A stretch of DNA of 64,000 bases from contig NZ_JAANIJ010000001.1 in the NCBI RefSeq assembly GCF_011174705.1, positions 372,001-436,000 of the forward strand, in the 5' to 3' direction. Of the stretch, positions 1 to 9,569 are shown piece by piece. Positions within the stretch are counted from its first letter, which is position 1, and each line of letters opens with the position of its first letter. Under the pieces are notes generated by a model. It was given only the letters and a program-made list of their open reading frames with translations, searched no databases and was not told the origin of the DNA. A program made the translations under genes and the position numbers. Origin of the DNA: Tessaracoccus coleopterorum (GTDB lineage: Bacteria; Actinomycetota; Actinomycetes; Propionibacteriales; Propionibacteriaceae).

Positions 1-247
1 GTGAGCGACCCGTCGGGGTGAACCGCGATGGTCGCCCCCGCCGGCATCCACAGGTTCGCCCCGCCGAGCGTGATGCCCTCGGTCAGGGCCGGGGTCGACG
101 CCGTCGCAGACGGCGTGGTCGACGGCCACCTCACCGGCGTCGGCACCGGGCTCAGCACCGGCGTGGGCACCGGCACCGGTCCGGGTACGCAGGCCCGAGC
201 GCGAGGGTCGCGGCTACGGAGACGACGACGGCGGAGAGGCGTGCCAT
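1..247 (-). CDS. Predicted secreted lipoprotein, N-terminal part (runs off left edge, one frameshift)
   Basis: The reading frame opens at the ATG ending at 247 with MARLSAVVVSVAATLALG, a short basic start followed by a hydrophobic stretch. Adding one G to the run near 194 gives the lipobox L-G-A-C, with the lipid-modified Cys at about residue 20, and the frame then stays open to the window edge. The mature part starts with a Pro/Val/Thr-rich linker (PGPVPVPTPV) and includes GGANLWMPAG. I recognise no family. A TATCCT box six bases upstream of the ATG suggests a leaderless transcript. The gene is divergent from the DUF3099 gene, and the two -10 boxes are only about 30 bases apart. Export as a lipoprotein is inferred from the repaired frame. 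Confidence 0.6.
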
Positions 248-253
248 CCCGCG

Positions 254-259
254 AGGATA
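254..259 (-). promoter_or_regulatory. -10 box of lipoprotein gene (leaderless type)
   Basis: TATCCT on the minus strand, followed by six bases and then the ATG ending at 247. Confidence 0.5.
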
Positions 260-289
260 TCGGGCGGCGCCGAGCGGCGCGGGCGGCAC

Positions 290-295
290 TAAGCT
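290..295 (+). promoter_or_regulatory. -10 box of DUF3099 gene (leaderless type)
   Basis: TAAGCT, then six bases, then the ATG at 302. No clear -35 hexamer or ribosome binding site is visible. Confidence 0.5.
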
Positions 296-301
296 GTGCC
301 C

Positions 302-621
302 ATGGCACGCAACAGCGACGCGACGCTGATCACGAACGCGGGTCACAGCCAGTCCCTGGCGCTCGCCGAGCGTCAGAAGCGCTACCTCATCACGATGGGG
401 GTCCGCACCGGCTGTTTCCTCGCGTTCCTGGTGGTGCCCGGATGGTGGAAGCTCGTGGCACTGGGGCGGCGGCGCTGCTGCCCGCATTCGCGGTGCTGTT
501 CGCCAACAACCAGGACCATCGGGCGCCCTCTACGGTGCCCGGGGACCAACCGGCGTCGTCGCTCGCGATCACGTCGGGCGAGGTGGTGCAGGGCACCGTT
601 GAGGAGGAGTCCGACAAGTGA
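302..621 (+). CDS. DUF3099 family membrane protein (one frameshift)
   Basis: Small actinobacterial membrane protein of about 106 residues. After a polar N-terminus comes the family pattern RQKRYLITMGVRTGCFLAFLVVP, a Lys/Arg-flanked first membrane span, followed after repair by a second span (AAALLPAFAVLFAN) and an acidic tail. The break lies in CTGGGGCGG near 455; one extra G restores LGAAALLPAF. The start at 302 was chosen because the conserved region begins soon after and a TAAGCT box sits six bases upstream. The stop codon overlaps the GTG start of the SURF1 gene, so the two are probably cotranscribed. The function of the family is unknown. Confidence 0.8.
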
Positions 622-1415
622 GTCGCCAGGTGAAGCGGTGGATCGCGATGGGCGTGTTCGTCGCTGTCCTCGTCGTGACGTTCATCCAACTGGGCGAGTG
701 GCAGTTGCGACGCCTGGATGAGCGGAGGGCCTCCAACGCGACGGTCCAGACGCACGAGGCGCTGCCCGTGCAGCCGTACCAGGACGTGATGACCGGGGAG
801 ATCGGCGACGCCGACCAGTGGTACCGCGTCTCGGCCACCGGTGCCTACACGGGCAGCCAGTTCCAGGTGCGGTACCGCTCCCTGGACGGCGCCTACGGCA
901 GCGAGGTCGTCGCCGTCCTGAAGACGGACCGGGGCGACAACCTGCTGGTCAACCGCGGGTTCCTGACCCGTGAGCCGGGGCACCCCGACGGCGTGATGCC
1001 CGACACCACCCCGGGACGGTCACCGTCACCGGGTACGTGCGCCGCAACGACCGTGGCGATGCGGACGCGATGGTGCCGCACGAGGACCAGATCCGGTTGC
1101 TCAACTCGGATGCCATCGCCACCGCCGTCGGAGAGCCTGTGGTCAACGGCTACCTGACGCTGATCGCGTCCGACCCGGAGGAGACGGCCGGCCTCCTGAC
1201 GATCCGCCGCCGAACCTGCTGGATGAGGGGCCGCACCAGAGCTACGCATTCCAGTGGTTCGCGTTCACCGCCATCGCCGTGATCGGGCTCGGGGTGCTGA
1301 TCCGCGCCGACGTGCGTGACCGGAAGAAGGCCAGGGCGAAGGAGACCGTTGCGGAGGCGGCTGAGGCGGGGCGGCCGAGGACTCCCCTGTCGCCACCCCG
1401 GAGGAGGTGCGGTGA
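618..1415 (+). CDS. SURF1 family cytochrome oxidase assembly protein (three frameshifts)
   Basis: SURF1 proteins sit in the membrane and help insert heme into cytochrome c oxidase. The protein starts at GTG 618 with a first membrane span (about residues 9-27) running into the family motif [13 protein letters not shown] long extracytoplasmic domain containing [11 protein letters not shown] and NLLVNRGFL follows, and a second span ([17 protein letters not shown]) lies near the C-terminus, the usual SURF1 topology. Frameshifts lie near 1017, 1203 and 1360, each repaired by one G or C; the last repair gives the end ATPEEVR. The stop overlaps the GTG start of the methyltransferase gene. The heme A and heme O synthases elsewhere in the window fit the same pathway. 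Confidence 0.88.
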
Positions 1416-2325
1416 GCGGTCTGGGCTGGACCCGCTGCCCGCACTGCCATCTCCCGCTCGAGCCCGTCGGCCGCACGCTGCGCTGCGCCGCCGGCCACAG
1501 CTTCGACCTTGCCCGGCAGGGGTACGTGAACCTGCTCGGACGCACGCCGCCCGTCAACGCGGACACCGCGGAGATGCTGGACGCGCGGGCCCGGTTCCTC
1601 GGGGCCGGTCACTACGACGCGATCGCCGATGCGGTGGCCTCCGCCGTCGAGGCCGCCGTCGCGGGGCTGCGCTCGCCCCGCCGGTGGAGAAGGGCGGCCC
1701 CACACCGACCGACCCCACGACGGTCAGCCGCTCCCCCACCCTGTGCAGAAGGGCGACCCCACGACGGTCAGCCGCTCCCCCACCTGGTGGAGGTGGGGCG
1801 GGCACCGGCTTCTACCTCGCCCATGCGCTCGAGCGGTGCCCGGAGGCTGAGGGCCTCGCCAGCGACGTCTCCGTGCCCGCGGCGAAGCGCGCGGCGAGGG
1901 CCCACCCGCGGGCGGCGTCGATCGTGGCGGACACCTGGGCCGGGCTGCCGCTCATCGACGGGGTCGCCGACGCGATCATCTGCGTGTTCGCTCCCCGGAA
2001 CCCAACCGACTTCGCCCGCGTGCTCCGCCCCGGCGGCGGCCTGATCGTCGCCCAGCCGGCGCCTGAGCACCTGGGTCGGCTGCGCTCGACGCACGGGCTG
2101 CTCGCAGTCGGTGAGGACAAGGCCGAGCGGTTGGGCGCGGCGTTCCCCGGTTGGGAGACCGCCGGAACGACACGGGTCCGCCGGACCGCATCGCTCACGG
2201 CCGACGAGGTGCGTGACCTGATCGCGATGGGTCCCAACGCATTCCACCGCGTGCCCGCCGAGATTGCGGCGACCGAGGTCGAGATCGCGGTCGACGTGGT
2301 GCACCTGGTCCGCCCCGTTCCCTGA
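1412..2325 (+). CDS. RlmA-type 23S rRNA (guanine-N1)-methyltransferase with a repeat-containing insert
   Basis: Family members methylate a guanine in helix 35 of 23S rRNA using S-adenosylmethionine. The N-terminus carries the zinc ribbon ([11 protein letters not shown], then [20 protein letters not shown]) and the segment [20 protein letters not shown]. The methyltransferase core has motif [10 protein letters not shown] after repair of one missing G near 1797, and ends with [17 protein letters not shown]. Between the two parts an extra 40 or so residues rich in Pro, Arg and His are encoded by about 120 bp that include a 30-bp sequence present twice. The insert keeps the frame. The GTG start overlaps the SURF1 stop. 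Whether the enzyme is active with this insert cannot be told from the sequence. Confidence 0.8.
1711..1784. repeat. 30-bp direct repeat, two copies at 44-bp spacing, inside the rlmA-like gene
   Basis: The 30-bp sequence starting GACCCCACGACGGTCAGCCG occupies 1711-1740 and 1755-1784 without mismatch. A shorter shared piece (AGAAGGGCG) occurs at 1688 and 1747. Immediately after the second copy CCCCACCT and AGGTGGGG form an inverted repeat. Confidence 0.85.
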
Positions 2326-2375
2326 CCCGCCCTCCGTCACCCCACCCCGACCGTCCCTCGCGAGCCGGGCATCCT

Positions 2376-2518
2376 GGAAAAATGGGCCAGTAGCCGATTC
2401 TGATCGGTCTGCCTGGAAGAAGTGACCACTGACCCGCCCCTCCCCCTGCCGAACCCCACGGAAAAATCGGCCAGTAGCCGATTCTGAACGGTCTGCCAGA
2501 AAGAAGTGACCACTAGCC
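2376..2518 (-). repeat. Repeat array A1: two copies of the hairpin repeat, minus orientation
   Basis: Copies at about 2376-2434 and 2460-2518, 84 bp apart. Each reads GGAAAAAT-CGGCCAGTAGCCGATT-CTGA-NCGGTCTGCC on the plus strand and ends in AGTGACCACT. The core AATCGGC-CAGTA-GCCGATT is a 7-bp stem with a 5-base loop. The first copy has AATGGG in the left arm, which breaks one pair. This is the same family as arrays A2, B and C. Confidence 0.9.
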
Positions 2519-2991
2519 GGACGTGCTCGGGATCCTTGGCAGCAACGGGGACGGCGAGGTGCTCGCCAAGTTGCACAGTCGGGCCCGGGTCCGAAGGCAC
2601 CCTGTTGCGGAGACCACCGTCATCGTCTGTCACCAGCCGTAGAGCACGGGGTGCCTCGTGTTCAGGTTGGTTGTCGCCGGCTCGACTGCTGAGACGGCGT
2701 CGTTACGGCTCTTGCCAGGGACGCGGACGGTCAGGCATTTGTCGGGTCGCACTGCCGGGTGCCGGTTGGCCGGGCGTTGAGATTCTTGGCAACAACCCGG
2801 ACGGCGGAGCCCCCGACCGGTTGCGCTGCCGGCTCCACATCCCGGGCGTCGGGTTAACAGACACCTGCCGTGCCGATGGCAGCGTTGTTCCTTGTCACCT
2901 GCGGTAGAGCACAGGCGCCGGGTGTGGGTTGGTATCCGCGGCGACGGGTGGGTGTCGATGACGGGGGTGTCTGTGGGCGGGCCGGGACGAG
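2519..2991 (+). pseudogene. Degenerate, internally duplicated segment between arrays A1 and A2
   Basis: This gene-poor stretch holds two diverged copies of one sequence, roughly 2527-2670 and 2780-2935. They share blocks such as ATCCTTGGCAGCAACGGGGA against ATTCTTGGCAACAACCCGGA, and GTCACC followed by CGGTAGAGCAC in both. In frame they read ILGSNGDG...VCHQP-stop and ILGNNPDG...PCHLR-stop. A third related piece near 2700-2770 reads ALARDADGQAFVGSHCR. The pattern suggests decayed coding sequence for a Cys-containing repeat protein. No complete gene, start signal or recognisable family is present. Confidence 0.4.
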
Positions 2992-3170
2992 GGTCAATGG
3001 CCACTATTTCCAGCAGGACCGATCAGAATCGGCTACTGGCCGATTTTCCCGACGGGACCGGGGCTGTGCGTCGGGACCCCGGGTGAGCATGACAGGGCAG
3101 GCCGGGACGAGGGTCAGTGGCCAGTATTTCCAGCAGGACCGATCAGAATCGGCTACTGGCCGATTTTTCC
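2992..3170 (+). repeat. Repeat array A2: two copies of the hairpin repeat, plus orientation
   Basis: Copies at about 2992-3049 and 3112-3170 read GGTCA-TGGCCA-TATTTCC, then a variable link, then AATCGGCTACTGGCCGATT followed by a T run. Spacing is 120 bp, and the 26 bp upstream (GGCCGGGACGAGGGTCA region) are duplicated as well. Orientation is opposite to A1. Confidence 0.9.
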
Positions 3171-3283
3171 GGGTCGGCGCGGCTCTCCGGCGGCCCGGGC
3201 TCACCGGGCACCAGTTTCGCGCCGGCGTGTCGGCCGTTCGGCGCAACGGCCCCCCGCGACCCGGTGCGCACCCCGGCGCCCCC

Positions 3284-3289
3284 TACGCT
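3284..3289 (+). promoter_or_regulatory. -10 box of AAA+ ATPase gene (leaderless type)
   Basis: TACGCT, then seven bases, then the ATG at 3297. Confidence 0.5.
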
Positions 3290-3296
3290 GGGGGTC

Positions 3297-4685
3297 ATGG
3301 ACATCGACGACGATCTGCGCGACTTTCTCCGCCAGTTCAGCCGCATCGGGGAACTGGCGAACATCGCACAGCAGCTCGACGCCCCGGCGAGACCCTCGAC
3401 GAGGCCCTGTCCGCGCATCTCGGCCGCCCGGCCGAGGGCATCGCGACGGTGTCGAAGGAGATCGCGGCCTACCGGTTCGCCGACTACGACGTCGCCTTCG
3501 AGCTCCTCGGCGGCCCGACGCCACCCTCCTCGGCATCGGCGGCGGCGACATGCGCCACCACAACTCGCTCTCCGACATGATCGGTAACCGCTGGAACCGG
3601 CTCCCCGTCGGACAGGTCGACTGGGCCGACGTCGCCGTCGGCCCCACCGAGACCCGCCGCGTGGTCGCCCTGGGCATCCGCCTCTTCCGCTTCCGCGACC
3701 AACCCGTCGCGGTGCTCACCCGCCGGAGCTCCCGCATGCACGGCAACGGCACCGGCGTCGTCGAGGTGCTCTGCCCCGACAGCCAGGCCGCGAGCGACCT
3801 GATCGCCGAGGCGACCCGGCTCGCCACCGAGCACTCGGTGCTCCGCGGCCACGTCGTCAGCCTCGAGATGATGGGGTACGAGGGCGAGGGCGACGGCTAC
3901 CGGTTCCACGTGCGACCCGACCTGCCCGCCGAGGCCGTCGTGCTCCCGGAGGGCACCCTCGAGCGGGTCACCGGGCACGTGCTCGGCGTCGCCACCCACG
4001 CCGACACCCTCCGCCGCTACGGTCAGCACCTCAAGCGGGGCGTCCTGCTCTACGGCCCACCCGGCACCGGGAAGACCCACACCGTCCGACACCTGCTGTC
4101 GGCGGCGCGCGACCACTCGGTGATCCTGCTCTCCGGCCAGACCCTCGCCCTCATCCGGCAGGCCACCTCGATCGCCCGGCACCTGCAGCCCGCCATCGTG
4201 GTGCTGGAGGACTGCGACCTCGTCGCCATGGAGCGCGGCTTCGACCCCTCCGGTCAGCCCCTGCTGTTCGAACTCCTCGATGCGCTCGACGGCCTCGACG
4301 CCGACACCGACATCGCCTTCGTGCTGACCACCAACCGGGTCGACGTGCTCGAGGAGGCCCTCACGCAGCGGCCGGGGCGGGTCGACCTCGCAGTCGAGAT
4401 CCCGCCACCCGACGAGGAGGCCCGGCGCAGGCTGCTGGACCTCTACCAGGGAGGCGTCACGTTCTCCGAGTCGGCGCTCGATGAGGTGGCGCGGCGCAGC
4501 AGCGCCCGCACAGCGTCGTTCTTCAAGGAGCTGATCCGTCGGGCCGTGCTCTACGCCGCCGAGGACGGCCTCGAGCCCACCGACGTGCACCTCCTGTCGG
4601 CGCTCGGAGCGCTGCAGTCAGATCAGGAGACGCTCTCGCGCAACCTCGTCAGCGGCTTCATCGACCCCACCCCGAAGGGTTCTGA
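3297..4685 (+). CDS. AAA+ family ATP-binding protein (three frameshifts)
   Basis: A protein of about 460 residues with an N-terminal domain of roughly 200 residues that I do not recognise, followed by one AAA+ module. Walker A is GPPGTGKT (around 4051-4074), Walker B VVLEDCD, sensor 1 VLTTNRVD, and RPGRVD supplies the arginine region; a C-terminal helical lid ends near QETLSRNLVSGF. Breaks near 3384 and 3520 and one in AAGGGTTCTGATG near 4678 are each repaired by one G or C. The last repair places the stop TGA at 4683-4685, overlapping the ATG of the next gene. The AAA+ family remodels or unfolds other molecules; the substrate is unknown. A TACGCT box seven bases upstream suggests a leaderless start. 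Confidence 0.82.
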
Positions 4686-6041
4686 TGGGAAATCGGCTGG
4701 GCTTCGGGCTCGGCACCCTCGGCCGCGATGCGCTCGCGGCGATGGTGTCGATGTTCCTCATGTTCTACCTCACCGACGTGCTCGAGATCTCCGGCGTGCA
4801 GTTCGTGGCGGTGAGCGTCGTGATGGTGGTCATGCGCGCCTTCGACGCCATCAACGACCCGTTCATGGGGTCGTCGTCGACAACACCCGCACCCGGTGGG
4901 GCAAGTTCAAGCCGTGGATCCTGCTCGGCGCCGTGGCGTGGGCGGCACAAGCCTCCTGATGTTCGCCGACTTCGGCGTGCGCGGCTGGGGCTTCGTGGTG
5001 CTGTTCACGATCGTGTATCTCGTCTACGAGATCTCCTACACCATCAACGACATCTCGTTCTGGTCGATGTTGCCTGCGCTGACCGACGATCAGGCCGAGC
5101 GTGAGCGGATCGGAGCGCTCGCCCGCGTCTTCGCCAACATCGGCCTCTTCGCGGTCGTGGTGGGCATCCTCCCCGTCACGAACGCGCTGACGGAGGTGCT
5201 CGGCTCGGACGAGGCCGCCTGGTTCGCCGTGGTGGTCGTGCTGGCCATCGCCATGCTGGCCTTCCAGTCCCTGACGCTGCTGTTCGCCCGCGAGCAGGTC
5301 AACGCCCCCCAGGAGAACACCCGGGTCATCGAGCTGTTCAAGGTGATCGGCCGCAACGACCAGCTGCTCTGGGTGACGCTCGCCATGGTGCTGTTCATGA
5401 CCGGCTATGGCATCACCACCTCGCTCGGCGTCTACTACTTCAAGTACATCGTCGGCGACGAGGGCGCCTACTCGATCTTCGCCGCCATCCTCGCCGTGGC
5501 CCAGATCGGCGCCCTGCTGTGCTTCCCGCTGATCTCGAAGAGGTTGCGACGCGGCCAGATCCACCTGCTCGCCACCTCGCTGATGGTGCTCGGCTACATC
5601 ATCTTCCTGTTCTCCGCCGGGTCGCTGGTGGTCACCGGCGTCGCCGGTGTGCTGATGTTCTCCGGCCAGGGCATGATCCAGCTGCTCATGGTGATGTTCA
5701 TCGCCGACAGTGTCGAGTACGGCGAATGGAAGCTCGGCCGCCGCAACGAATCGGTGACGTTCTCGCTGCAGCCGTTCATCTACAAGCTCAGCAACGCCAT
5801 CGCCGTCGCCGTGGTCAGCGGCACCGTGCTCATGACCGGCATCGACGGCGCGGCCTCGGCCGCCGACATCGACACGCAGGAGGCCTGGCTCTTCCGGCTC
5901 TCGATGATGGTCGTGCCCGCCCTGCTGGTCGCGGTCAGCTTCGTGGTGATGCGGCTGAAGTACGTGATCGACGAGGAACGCTACGGCCGGATCCTGGCCG
6001 ACCTGACCGTGCGGAGGGCCGCCCATGTTGACGAGGAATAG
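4685..6041 (+). CDS. GPH-family (MelB-like) sugar:cation symporter (two frameshifts)
   Basis: Glycoside-pentoside-hexuronide transporters import sugars or glycosides with a cation. The protein begins MGNRLGFGLGTLGRDALAAM, has the family segment [32 protein letters not shown] after repair, then about ten further membrane spans and the late motif DSVEYGEWKLGRRNESVTFS. Breaks near 4868 and 4943 are both missing G in a G run. Its start overlaps the AAA+ stop (TGATG) and its end overlaps the start of the GH13 gene by 17 bases, so the three are very likely one operon. With the downstream glucosidase it suggests uptake and cleavage of an alpha-glucoside. The exact substrate is not visible. Confidence 0.85.
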
Positions 6042-7966
6042 CACCGTCTCCGACGTCTACGCGACGCCGCTCGGGCACGACGCGATCGACAAGATCCTGC
6101 TCCAGTCGGCCGCCCCGCGCGCGCTCGTGAAGGCGATCGGACGGCTCCGGCTCTCGACGCTGGACCGCCTGGCCCGCCGCTTCACCGGCCCAGGGTTCGT
6201 CGACGCGTTCATCGACCTGGTCAACTCCGAGCCGGAGCGACCTGTGGTCGCGCCGGCCCCCGACCCGGCCCCGTGGTGGATGGAGGCCGTCTTCTACCAG
6301 GTCTATCCGCGCTCGTTCGCCGACTCCGACGGCGACGGCATCGGCGACCTGCGGGCATCATCGACCACCTCGACCACCTGGCCGACCTCGGCGTCGACTG
6401 CCTCTGGCTCTCCCCATCTTCGACTCCCCCAACCAGGACATGGGCTACGACGTCTCCGACTACCGGGCGGTGATGGCCGAGATGGGAACCCTGGCCGACC
6501 TCGACGAGCTGATCGCGGGCTGCCACGAGCGTGGCATGCGGATCATCCTCGACCTGGTGGTCAACCACACCTCCGACCGGCACCGGTGGTTCCAGGAGGC
6601 GGTCCGCGACCCCGACGGCCCTACGGCGACTACTACTTCATGGTGCCGGGCACCCGGAGACGCCACCGAACAACTGGACCTCCTTCTTCTCGGCCCCGCC
6701 TGGCGGTGGATCCCGGAGGCGCGGCGGTGGGCGCTGCACCTGTTCGCCGACGGCCAGATGGATCTGCGCTGGGACAACCCGGCCGTGCGGCGCGAGGTGG
6801 CCGACATCGTCGCCTGGTGCAGGACCGCGGCATCGACGGCTTCCGGCTCGACGTCATCAACTACATCTCCAAGCCTGACGGTCTCCCCGACGGTAACCCG
6901 TTCGTGGGCGGCCTGATGGGTTTCGTGGGCGTCGAGCACTACTTCTACGGCCCGCGGCTCGGCGAGTTCCTGCGCGGCCTGCGGCGCGACGGCTTCACCC
7001 GACGCGCGGCCCCACCTCGACCCCGCGCGTCAGGCTGGCCGACGGCTCGCTCGGCGATCCCTGCCCCGGATCCGGTGGGCGTCATGGTCGGCGAGACGCC
7101 GGGCATCGGCATCCAGCTCGGCCGCATGCTGAGCGGCGGCGGCCGCGACCAGCTCGATCTGATCTTCAACTTCGACATTCTCGACACCCCGGGCCACACG
7201 CGCTGGGACGACTACCGCTTCGATCCCGAGTACCTCAAGCGCTTCTACCGCGCCTACACCGGCGAGCTCGGCCCCAACGACTGGATCGCCGTCTTCCTGG
7301 ACAACCACGACAATCCGAGGATGCTCAGCAAGCTGGCCGACGGCGCCGAGTCGGATCCCGCGGTGCGCACCGCCGTCGGGAAGCTGCTCGCCACGCTCCA
7401 GCTCACGATGCGGGGCACCCCGTTCCTGTTCCAGGGCAGGAACTGGCGGCGGTCAACCAGCCCTTCCGGGGCCTGGACGACCTGCGCGACGTGGAGTCGG
7501 TCAACCGGTACGCCCAGCTGCTGGGCGAGGCCGTGGGGCCGGCCGCGGCGTGGCGCCAGATCCTGGCCGGGGCCCGCGACCACGCACGGGTGCCGATGCG
7601 CTGGACGCCGGAGGGCGGCTTCACCGCCGGCACCCCCTGGCTGCCGGGTCACGATGATGCCCCGGGTTCTCCGCCGCGGAGCAGGCGGCCGACCCCGACT
7701 CGGTGTACTCGTGGCACCGCGCCCTCATCGGGCTGCGCCGCCGCCACCGTGCCCTGACCCTGGGCGACCTGGCCTGGGTCAGGCCCGAGGCGAGGGCTAC
7801 CTCGCCTACACCCGCTCCCTGGGCGACGAGCGGTTCCTCATCGAGTGCAACGTGACGCCCGAGCCGCTGCGCCGCCCCGGCACGGGCTCGACGCCACCCC
7901 GCTGCTGGGCGGGAACGCGGACGCGCTGATGGCCCCTGGGAGGCGACCATCAGCGCGATCGGTTGA
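6025..7966 (+). CDS. GH13 alpha-glucosidase/oligo-1,6-glucosidase-like enzyme (many frameshifts)
   Basis: GH13 enzymes hydrolyse or transfer alpha-glucosidic bonds. After about 85 atypical residues the catalytic barrel starts at WWMEAVFYQVYPRSFADSDG. The conserved regions follow in order: DLVVNHTSDRH, GFRLDVIN (nucleophile Asp near 6853), GVMVGETPG (acid/base Glu near 7095) and FLDNHDNPR (transition-state Asp). The C-terminal beta domain ends at the TGA 7964-7966. I count at least eight breaks, among them near 6352, 6415, 6618, 6818, 7436, 7785 and 7880; most are repaired by one G or C. The region 6640-6700 is too damaged to reconstruct exactly. It overlaps the symporter gene. The cytoplasmic location is inferred from the lack of a signal peptide. 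Confidence 0.83.
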
Positions 7967-7972
7967 TCCGGG

Positions 7973-9397
7973 TCAGAGGCCGAGGAAGGCCCTGAACTCC
8001 TCACAGCAGCGCTCGGCGCGCTCCCGGTCTGGCATCTCGCAGAAGATGCGCAGCAGCGGCTCGGTGCCGGAGAAGCGGGCGATGATCCAACCCTCCTCGA
8101 AGTACACCTTGCAGCCGTCCTCGTAGGACGTGCGCACGACCGGTTCGCTGAAGGTCGGGAGGTCCTTCTCCACCATCAGGGTGTCGAGGATCTCCGCCTT
8201 GCGCTCCGGGTCGAACGGGAAGTCGGTCTCGGCCATGTAGTGCGGCGGGAACTGGCCGACGATCTCCTCGTAGATCTGGCTCATGGGCTTGCCGACGACG
8301 GCGATCATCTCGACCAGCAGCGCGGCGGCGTAGATGCCGTCCTTGCCGGAGATGTGGCCGCGCACCGTCAGGCCGCCGGAGCTCTCGCCACCGATGACGG
8401 CGTCCGTCTCGAGCATCTTCCCCGAGATCCACTTGAAGCCGACCGGCACCTCGTAGGCGTTCTCACCAAACATCGCGGCGACGTCGTCGAGCAGCGACGT
8501 GGTGGCCACGTTGCGCACAACGGCGCCCTTCCAGCCCTTGTACTTGAGCAGGTAGTAGTAGAGGATCACCAGCAACTGGTTGGGGTGCAGGAAGTTGCCC
8601 TTGTCGTCGATGATGCCGATCCGGTCGGCGTCACCGTCGGTGGCGATCCCGAGGTCGCACCTGTGCTCGACGACGTAGCGGGAGAGGGCCCGCAGCGTGT
8701 GCGAGGTGGGTGAGGGCAGCCGGCCGCCGAACAGGGTGTCGTGGCGGTCGTTGATCACCTCGACGTCGGCACGCGCCGTCATGAGGATCGTCTGCAGCGA
8801 GGTCTTCGACACGCCGAACATGGGATCGAGCGCGATCTTGAGGCCTGCCTCCCTGATCGCCTCCATGTTGACCTGCGCGATGATCGAGTCGATGTAGCCG
8901 TTGAAGGTGTTGATCTCCTCGATCTGGCCGGTGGAGATCCCCTTCGGGTACGCGACCGACGCGATGTCGGCCTCCGCGGCCCCTCGAGGCCCTCCATGCG
9001 GCGCTCGACGTCGAGCGTCACGTCCTCGTCGGCGTCCTTGCCGCCGCGTGTGAACACCTTGATGCCGTTGTAGAGCGCGGGTTGTGGGAGGCGGTGATCG
9101 CCATGCCGTAGGGCAGGTTCTGGTCCTTGACGGTCCACATGATGAGCGGGGTCGGCGCCTGGGCGACCTTGATCACCTTGGTGGGGATGCCGTAGCCCGC
9201 GAACACCTCCGCGGCCCAGCCGGCGGCCACGTCGGACAGGAAGCGCCGGTCGTAACCGATCACGATCCCTCCGCCGCTACGCCCTCGTCCACCATCCGCG
9301 TCGCGAGGGCCGCGCTGAGCAGCCTCACGTTCGCCCGGATGAACTCGTCACCGATGATCGCCCGCCATCCGCCGGTCCCAAAACTGATTCGCGCCAT
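7973..9397 (-). CDS. Phosphohexomutase (phosphoglucomutase/phosphomannomutase family, three frameshifts)
   Basis: Members move a phosphate between C1 and C6 of hexose phosphates through a phosphoserine. The protein of about 475 residues starts MARISFGTGGWRAIIGDEF. It has the catalytic loop GMAITASHNP (active Ser), the magnesium loop TDGDADRIG, the sugar loop GGESSGG and the phosphate loop RFSGTEPLLRIF near the end. Breaks near 9268, 9083 and 8983 are single-base losses. A TAGTGT box seven bases upstream of the ATG indicates a leaderless transcript. It converges with the GH13 gene seven bases away, so a shared role in glucoside use is plausible. Glucose versus mannose specificity cannot be decided. 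Confidence 0.85.
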
Positions 9398-9404
9398 GTG
9401 CTCA

Positions 9405-9410
9405 ACACTA
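9405..9410 (-). promoter_or_regulatory. -10 box of phosphohexomutase gene (leaderless type)
   Basis: TAGTGT on the minus strand, then seven bases, then the ATG ending at 9397. Confidence 0.5.
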
Positions 9411-9569
9411 GACCCGTGCCCACCCTGGGACCCTCACCGGAGCGAGCGAATGCGCAGAGTTGCTGCGCGGCGCGCTCATCCGGTTTGCGCGCATCGGGCA
9501 CGCACCTGACCGGGCGTCGCCGCCCCGGCCACCCCGCCTGCGGGCGCGGCCACCGGCGGCGTCGGAGGG

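Noticed and set aside
2376-3170. Protein-coding ORFs across the repeat arrays (peptides with TDQNRLLADF-like repeats)
   Set aside because: These frames simply translate the hairpin repeat; they lack start signals and the repeat period is not a multiple of three in most arrays.
4863-6044. Minus-strand frame of 393 codons opposite the symporter
   Set aside because: His/Asp/Gly/Gln-rich antisense shadow of a recognised transporter.
8240-8713. Long open frame on the plus strand opposite the phosphohexomutase
   Set aside because: Shadow of the minus-strand gene, rich in Val, Asp, Gly and Arg, typical of antisense frames at high GC.
9398-9569. Small gene between the phosphohexomutase and ABC-F genes
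   Set aside because: Only GC-rich Arg/Pro/Gly frames without start signals; no RNA structure recognised.
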